A DNA stretch of 12,186 bases from positions 1 to 12,186 of the forward strand of contig UZAE01001645.1 of the NCBI GenBank assembly GCA_900617975.1. Reading direction: 5' to 3'. This DNA is from Rodentolepis nana (Eukaryota > Platyhelminthes > Cestoda > Cyclophyllidea > Hymenolepididae). Below are positions 6,759 to 12,186 of this stretch, piece after piece (position 1 is the first letter of the stretch; each line of letters opens with the position of its first letter). The position numbers were made by a program, and so were the translations under genes. The notes under the pieces were generated by a model that did no database searches, was not told the DNA's origin, and was given only the letters and a program-made list of their open reading frames with translations.

Positions 6759-9700
6759 CTGAAAGCAAAATTTGCTTTCAACTCATTTAATTATTTGGAA
6801 AACAATTTTAGTATTATTTGTGATTCTATCTACCTTTCTTTGAAAATAAGAATAAACCAAAATATTGAACACTTTTCCACTTTCTCTGGGGTAATATTTT
6901 TTTTTTAAAATGCTCACAGTGTCTCACGAATTAAATGCAAACTTAAAATAGCTATCTCCATGGCGAACATGTATGCATCTACGCTTCATTTAAAAAATGT
7001 CATGTCGGATTTTCTGTTGTCTTTGTTGATGTGATCATTATTTACTGATTATTAGATTGGAGTTAACAGATAAAATTTCAATTAAAGCAGATATGTCATA
7101 AGAGATTTTCGCCATACTACATTTTTTGATATTGACTTGTAGTATTTTGAATTATTACATAAGCAAGCCTGTCTACCATCTATATTGATTGAAAACAGAG
7201 ATTATGCTTCAAAAATGGTACGGATTTAAATTAATTGAGAGAAGGGAAATAAAACTGAGGCAAATGTGAAGCATTCCTAAAAGTAAATGATGAGGCTTGT
7301 ATTCGTTTAAGCTCTTAATGTATAAGTGTGACAAATTTTGAAGTGCAAATCTAAGCAAATGCTGAAAGGACTTTTTGTTTTGATCTTCCTGAAAATAAAG
7401 GCTCCCATCTTTACTTGAGGGTATATAATTGCTAGATTCTAAATGCTCAAGTATATTCGTAACATTGAATTGGAAAGCAGAACCTATATTTTATGTTGCA
7501 ACTTTCAAAGTGTTTTCCTCACTGTGCAATACGATAAATTTACCGTGTAAATGAAAACGGAAAGCTGTAAGGTGAATGACACAGTAATTTGGATTGATGT
7601 TCATTTGCTTTCTGGTCATTTTTATAAAAATAGAGTTGGTTTACTGGTAAACATTAATTTTTTTGCAGTTTTTAAAGAGATATGCAATTATTCATGCGTA
7701 TATAATTTATTGAGTCATACATAGATTCTTGTGACAGTAGTTGTCTATTTTTGCAACATGTTCATCATCGTCTAATTAGATTTCTGAAGATTCAACTATA
7801 TATGGACCACACATATGGCGATATTCTTGATGAACCAAAAGAGAGTAATCTTAAGACATTACCAATCAAATAGAATTAAGATATCACTCAAACACCCATC
7901 GTATCCAGGCTTGTAAATTGACATTCCTTGATTTGGTACATCTTTTCTCTATTCACTTTTCTTCCCAATAAGACATGTACAATAAATTCTAAGCGAGCAA
8001 AAATCTGATTGCGCCTTTATTTTAATTTGAAAATGGTCAAATTAGTATTTTGGCGTGAATCACATTGGTGAGTTCTTAAAACAAAAGTGCGTAAATCATT
8101 TAAATATAACCAAACTCAAATTGAGGAAGTGGACAACTTGGGCAATGTGTCCTGAGATGACCTCTCCACGATGTAGTTTCTTAAACTACCCACCTTTCAC
8201 TTTTCTGTTTAAATTCGACTAAAGGGGGGAACATTTGGAGTTTTTATCAGATAAAATGTCCCAATCGAACACTACAGGCTAATAGCTAGTCTAATTGCTC
8301 CTTCTTCAGGCATTTACTGAGAAACCTTCGATGTCAAGCTGGCTTCTGGCAATTTTTGGGTGAAATATTTGAAGCAGTCTCAGTCCGATCGCTTCCTTTT
8401 ACGATTTATTTGAACCTGCATCTCAACTAGCGCCCCGAAAGGTGGCATATTATGAAATAGAATCTTACAGTAGGACATTATCTTGGCAAAATGAAAACTA
8501 GTTTTCTAACGCGGTGAATAGTAATAATGATGCACTATTAGGAAAGTGATGATAAAAGTAGTTAAATGTTTATCTTCAAGGTTATGTGCTTTTCTTTCCG
8601 TTAATTTACGCACTCATAATAAAATGTGAGTAGACTGGGAGTGAGAATGTTGGGGTGGTCTAAAAAGATATCAACACGAACACATGATCACAGCTCATTC
8701 ACACTTTTTTTGGGCAATAGCATGTTTGTGTCATCTGGTTCCACTCGCTTATTTTGACACTCTTAAGTCTTTTAAGTTCTTTAAATCTTAATGCCTCTTG
8801 CTTTAATGTTTCGGTGATTGCTCCATTAGACTTCACTGTTTACTTGCATTTCTACTGCAACCAATCACATATTTTTCTACATTAACCCCCCCCCCCCCCA
8901 TTTCCAAAAAAAATTGGATATCTTCTTGCTGTTAGCACCTTAGATAGTCTTGAAATCGATTAAAAAACAAGAAATTAAATGGAAAGAAAGTATTAACAAT
9001 CTCACAACTATAACGAAATCACATTTATTTAATAAAAGTACGAGATAGAATCTGATCAATTGAACCTACGTGTTGCGAATATTCATGGTAGCAAATGAAT
9101 TTCACCTTCATTACAAAAAAATGCTATTGTAGTGATATAAGTAGAGTTGTCCTGCCAACAGCTAACTAAGTCTTTATTTAAAAATCATATGTTACGCATC
9201 TATTATAAGGACCCTACTCTGTTTGATACGAAATACGCCAATCTCCTTGCGCTTTGCTGGACAAATTTCAGCAATTATGCAACATTATGAGATTTTGTAT
9301 AGTCTACAAGAAGCTGACTAGACCATTGGAGACAATCTTCCGAACTAAACCTCTCCCATACCCCATGTTAAAAGCTGGATGAAGTAAAAGAAGGAAAGAA
9401 AGTATTTATTTACCCTGGCATTATTTTGTTCTATAAAGTCGAATGACTTTCACGTGATTACTAATAGACTTACTAATGACTAGTAAATAATGCCAAATCC
9501 AGTGTGAAATTTTACTTGTTTTCACTAGAACACTCTCCTAATCACCACATTCTGAGGATAAATTTTGCTTATTTATATGCTAAAATTGTAATAATTATTT
9601 CAACAAATATATTGCCTTATGTCAATGATTAAAATCATTTGTGTTCACAACCATTTATGGTTTATACCTAAACTAACGATTAACAATTACAGGTATTATG

Positions 9701-10110
9701 AAGTGACTTTTGAACAAAAGAAGGAAATATTTCATTTCTGATGCAAATAGGTTTTTTCTTTGATGGTGTTAATTTAACTAGTTCTATTTAATTTTTACAT
9801 ATTTTCGCTTTTTACCAAAGTCAAATTGATCAGTTCAATTATGAAATATTACTAATTGCATTTCAGATAAATTTGTGCTTGTCGTAATTAAACATAGTCT
9901 ACTCCGAATAGGATAGGTAACACACATTTCTTGCATTAAATGATCGCATTTCGCAAAAGCGTGTTGATTGAAATTTAAAGATTTTAAAATTTATATTGAT
10001 CTTATGCGACTTTGGCGTCCTTTGCGCGAGCTTTAAAGGCTTTAATTGAAAAAGAGAGCTACAACTGACGTGAATTAAACAGTCTTTTAAGAAGATTCTG
10101 CTATATTTCG
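6759..10110. other. Long AT-rich stretch without a recognisable gene
   Basis: No convincing ORF, RNA gene or transposon was seen on either strand. Small structures only: a perfect 7-bp inverted repeat at 8173-8189 (GTAGTTT, 3-nt loop, AAACTAC), a run of 14 C at 8886-8899 and scattered A or T runs. The segment at about 8130-8460 is less AT-rich than its surroundings and could be an old repeat, but I could not match it to anything else in the window. Confidence 0.5.
8886..8899. repeat. Poly-C run
   Basis: Fourteen uninterrupted C. Unlike the poly-C runs at 1-12 and (minus strand) 10786-10795, it is not followed by the LINE tail block. Confidence 0.9.
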
Positions 10111-10441
10111 ATGCGCATTAAATTTATTTATTCAAATGGCAGGCGTTTTGATTGACACCATTAGCCATTTAGGTGACTACGGGCTTCACAGAGGGAAGGT
10201 TCAAAAAGTAGCAGAACAGAAGAGCGATTCACAGATGAAAAAGAGGCAGACTGACACGAAGGTAGAGATGAAGGTAAGGTGAATACTGTGGAGGGGTCAA
10301 ACATGACAACCGGAGAGGTCGTGGTTGTTTGAAGTCAAAAGTCAAATGGGGGTTAATAGACTTTATTCCCGTATGAGTATACGTTGCCCAGGGTGCACCG
10401 CGTAGAGTTAAGTCTATCGCACACCCCATGCGCATTAAATT
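10111..10441 (-). mobile_element. Short non-autonomous retroelement with 5' HDV-like ribozyme and LINE-type 3' tail (copy 2)
   Basis: A perfect 14-bp target-site duplication ATGCGCATTAAATT lies at 10111-10124 and 10428-10441. Read on the minus strand, the element begins GGGG at 10427, exactly next to the duplication, and runs through the ribozyme fold and a pyrimidine-rich middle containing CATCTGTGAATCGCTCTTCT. The other copy has CATATCTGTGAATCACTCTTCT. It then ends with CGCCTGCCATTTGAATAAATAAAT. It is shorter than copy 1 because it lacks the internal duplication at 3635-3713 and has other indels. The 68-codon open frame over 10229-10435 is a chance frame across the ribozyme and body. Confidence 0.87.
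10355..10427 (-). ncRNA. HDV-like ribozyme, probably inactive copy
   Basis: The fold is the same as at 3585-3654. P1 pairs GGGGTGT with GCACCCT, with G-U pairs at both ends. P2 pairs GATAGAC with GTCTATT. The joining strand GGGCAAC is identical. P4 is GTAT with ATAC around a 4-nt loop. L3 is TCTACGC, one of its two P1.1 cytosines being T. The J4/2 strand reads GGGAATAAA instead of GGCAAA, so the position expected to hold the catalytic cytosine (10368) is G, and three bases are added. The middle pair of P3 (A opposite G) is also lost. Cleavage is therefore not expected. The predicted cleavage point coincides exactly with the target-duplication edge. Confidence 0.75.
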
Positions 10442-10699
10442 AAAAGTTTATTAAGAAGGGGCATTAAATTTGATTTTAGAAATTAATTGGGCTTTAATAG
10501 TGCTATAGAATAAATATTACGTACTCAATTGGACACAAATGGAAGAGGTGACTCAAAAAAATTACATAGGGCGAATAAATGAAAACTCTGTGGGAATAAC
10601 CTTTTACGAATTTCTCCATTATTTTAACTGCTTTTATAAAAATAAACTAAATGATTGATAGGTATCCACCACACATTAAAAGTCACAAACGAAGAAAAA
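10442..10699. other. AT-rich spacer between two retroelements
   Basis: No gene or RNA is recognised. It separates the short element from the tail of the LINE; both elements lie in the same orientation. Confidence 0.5.
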
Positions 10700-10785
10700 A
10701 TATTTATTTATATTTATTTCAAATGGCAGGCTTTATGATATTTATCATTAGACCTTAAGCTTTGACTTCAGGTTCACCCAAGGGT

Positions 10786-10795
10786 GGGGGGGGGG
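10786..10795 (-). repeat. Poly-C run in LINE 3' UTR
   Basis: Ten C on the minus strand, about 35 bases before the terminal hairpin. The LINE end at 1-98 has a poly-C at the same relative position, so it belongs to the family's 3' UTR. Confidence 0.7.
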
Positions 10796-10816
10796 TACAT
10801 TTATAGCAGTTAATTA

Positions 10817-11320
10817 CTAGCAATTAATTAGCTGTCTACTTGATTCCAAATATCTCTGGCTTTCCGTCGTTGGCTTTAGAGCTGGACACTGAATCAGGTG
10901 GGTCCTCTCCATTTCCTCCTGTAGGTTACATAGGGGGCATGTGAGTTGAGTGTATACTCTCAATTTGTGAAGGTGTTTTGCGAGCAATTGTGTCCGGTAC
11001 GTAGTTTAGACTCAGCAACGGCTTCGATTCTTGGCCAGTCGGGTATGTCGGAGAGTGCCACTGTGAACTGTTTCTCCTTTGTTCGAGCTTTAATTTCGTT
11101 GCATCTTGAGATTTGGAATTCTCTCCTGATAAAGGCCTTCATTGTGTGGAAATACATCGGCCGGTCCATGCATTGCAAAATCGTTGTCCCTTTCTTAGCA
11201 AGTGTGTCAGCAATCTCATTGTCTTTAATGCCACAGTGACCAGGAATCCATTGTAAGACCACTCTTTTGTTTTTCTCTCTCAGCAGCTCATAGAGTTTTC
11301 TGCATTCATTTATCTCAACC
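10817..11320 (-). pseudogene. RNase H and C-terminal Cys/His part of LINE ORF
   Basis: The frame begins abruptly at VEINECRKLYELLREKNKR and continues VVLQWIPGHCGIKDNEIADT, which contains the RNase H His and the last Asp of the active site. The first acidic residues of RNase H are missing, removed by the deletion that joins this segment to RT at about 11320. After SKLRTGHNC a one-base deletion near 10987 shifts the frame. The other frame continues LAKHLHKLRVYTQLTCPLCN and then MERTHLIQCPALK, a C-x2-C-x9-H-x3-C motif (first Cys codon at 10937-10939) usual at the C-terminus of such LINE ORF2 proteins. Stop at 10819-10817. Confidence 0.85.
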
Positions 11321-12185
11321 AACCTTTGCCAATTTCAGAATCAGATTCTCTTTCCATACTAAGTCATAAGCTGATTTGAAATCAACGAAAACAGCCCTAA
11401 GGGTGTTTGTTGCATCAAGGGCATCTTTGGTGTGTTGGGAGGAAGTGGCTACTTGTTGGTTCGTTGATCGATGTGGCCTGAAACCTGCTTGTTCACTCCA
11501 AGAATATTGTTGGTCTCATGGAACCAGGTCAGCCTCCTGTTAACCATTCCTTCCCTAAGTTTAGCCAGCAGGCTTGTGAGGGAGATAGACCAATAGTTGT
11601 CAAAGTTGCTACGGTCTTTGCCCTTTTTTAGTACTGGTATTACTATGGCAACTTCCAATTTTTAGTACTGGTATTACTATGGCAATTTTCCATTGGTTGG
11701 TAAGTACTGGTATTACTATGGCAACTTTCCATTGGTTAGGTACGAAACTGGTCTCCCAGATTTTTTTAAAAGCATCAACATGGTTTCTTTGGCTTCTGGC
11801 TCCATTCTAATTAGAAATTCCGGATGAATACCGTCTTCGCCAGGAGACTTCTTGCACTTTAGCTGTTTTATCGCAGCATTAAGTTCGCAAGGTCTGAATG
11901 GTTCAGTAAGTACATTATTAAGTGTTGCGTCTTCCTTAATTTCAACAAACTCTCTTACATGTATCTTTAAATCTTTTGAAGATTTTCTGCCAAAAGTGTT
12001 TTCTTTTGTTTGTGGGAATAGAACCTCGCAAAGCAGTTGGCTATTTCGGTGTCGGTGGTAAGCAATTTGCTGTTTAAGCGTATTGGATCTCTCTTGGGTC
12101 TTTCTCTGTTGTTTTGCAGGTTTCTCAGAAATTTGAAAGTGCGTTGGCTATCACTTTGATAGTTGATATTTGAGATGAACTTGTC
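11321..12185 (-). pseudogene. Reverse transcriptase N-terminal part of LINE ORF, broken by frameshifts
   Basis: From the window edge the frame reads KFISNINYQSDSQRTFKFLR and on to IANCFARFYS. It shifts near 12015 to GRKSSKDLKIHVREFVEIKE and then KCKKSPGEDGIHPEFLIRM (11817-11848), the conserved block before the RT fingers. A T-run at 11761-11767 (one base short) causes another shift. The AIVIPVLKKGKDRSNFDNY and ISLTSLLAKL blocks follow, spoiled by a triplicated segment at 11630-11735. Another one-base loss near 11491 precedes QAGFRPHRSTNQQVA. Catalytic motif A, FVDFKSAYD, is at 11363-11389. The YxDD motif, thumb and the start of RNase H are absent: the frame ends at LKLAKVG where the RNase H remnant starts. 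Confidence 0.88.
11630..11735 (-). repeat. Three tandem copies of an RT segment
   Basis: The + strand motif AGTACTGGTATTACTATGGC starts at 11630, 11664 and 11703, spacings of 34 and 39 bases, each followed by an AACTTTCCATTGG-like piece. On the coding strand it encodes QWKVAIVIPVL of the RT fingers. The 39-base step keeps frame and the 34-base step breaks it. An intact relative should have one copy. Confidence 0.9.
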
Positions 12186-12186
12186 G

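Larger units (their letters stand above)
10700..12186 (-). mobile_element. 5'-truncated, internally deleted LINE (reverse transcriptase plus RNase H type)
   Basis: On the minus strand the order is: reverse-transcriptase N-terminal region, RT fingers up to catalytic motif A, part of RNase H, a C-terminal Cys/His motif, a stop at 10819-10817, and a 3' UTR with a run of ten C (10795-10786). The 3' end then follows: the hairpin TGATAAATATCA, GCCTGCCATTTGAA and an ATAAAT tail ending near 10700. The RNase H and the tail of short repeats instead of poly-A fit the I/R1-like superfamily of arthropod LINEs; the clade is inference. The endonuclease and 5' end lie beyond the window or are lost. It shares its last ~60 bases with the short elements at 3572-3965 and 10111-10441, making this family the likely source of their retrotransposition machinery. 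This copy is dead: several frameshifts and a large deletion. Confidence 0.88.

Noticed and set aside
6835..6886. Extra upstream exon (CCCAG acceptor, GTAGAT donor, reading KVEKCSIFWFILIF)
   Set aside because: Its exit phase makes a stop in the next exon (6758), and the donor is weak.
8173..8189. Perfect 7-bp hairpin
   Set aside because: Isolated, short and without neighbouring signals; expected by chance in a window this size.
8886..8899. Poly-C as the remnant of another LINE 3' UTR
   Set aside because: The sequence after it lacks the hairpin, CCTGCCATTTGA block and ATAA tail.
10229..10435. 68-codon open frame on the minus strand
   Set aside because: It overlaps the ribozyme and body of the short retroelement. 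The aligned copy at 3572-3965 does not keep the frame, so it is a chance ORF.
10946..11239. 97-codon open frame on the + strand
   Set aside because: Antisense to the RNase H part of the LINE, which has clear motifs on the minus strand.
11852..12061. 69-codon open frame on the + strand
   Set aside because: Antisense to the RT N-terminal region of the LINE.
1..12186. CRISPR arrays, bacterial operons, Shine-Dalgarno sites
   Set aside because: No regularly spaced direct repeats and no prokaryotic gene organisation; the splice signals and retroelements are eukaryotic.

Overview
This window looks like AT-rich animal nuclear DNA, probably from an arthropod. The evidence is spliced exons with good GT/AG boundaries, a decayed C2H2 zinc-finger gene, AT microsatellites, and a non-LTR retrotransposon whose ORF carries reverse transcriptase, RNase H and a C-terminal Cys/His motif. 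That LINE type is common in arachnids and other arthropods, but the species assignment is inference.

Layout. 1-98: 3' end of a LINE copy (+ strand). 99-1800: no gene seen. 1801-5148: a chain of candidate exons, all on the minus strand. The larger ones (4811-5148, 4641-4760, 4458-4553, plus 6585-6758 further upstream) share intron phase 1. They encode a cysteine-containing protein of unrecognised family, and the largest exon has a one-base frameshift. Downstream are very short splice-flanked segments: one of 39 nt and four of 30 nt, three of the latter related copies. Then comes a possible last exon. The micro-exon reading is tentative. 5839-6505: a C2H2 zinc-finger pseudogene (+). 6759-10110: no gene seen. 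10111-10441: a short retroelement (-). 10700-12186: a 5'-truncated, internally deleted LINE pseudogene (-).

The most interesting system is the retroelement family. Two short elements (3572-3965 + and 10111-10441 -) have target-site duplications and end in the same 3' tail as the LINE. Their first ~70 nt can be folded as an HDV-like self-cleaving ribozyme: nested P1, P2, P3, P4, an L3 loop of UCCNCG type, a GGGCAAC joining strand and a GGCAAA strand holding the expected catalytic C. In the second copy the predicted cleavage site falls exactly on the target-duplication boundary, as expected if the ribozyme makes the 5' end of the transposition intermediate. No Pol III promoter boxes were recognised. 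The elements therefore fit short internally deleted elements (5' ribozyme plus LINE 3' tail) mobilised by the LINE, rather than tRNA-derived SINEs. The first copy keeps all core residues; the second has lost the catalytic C.
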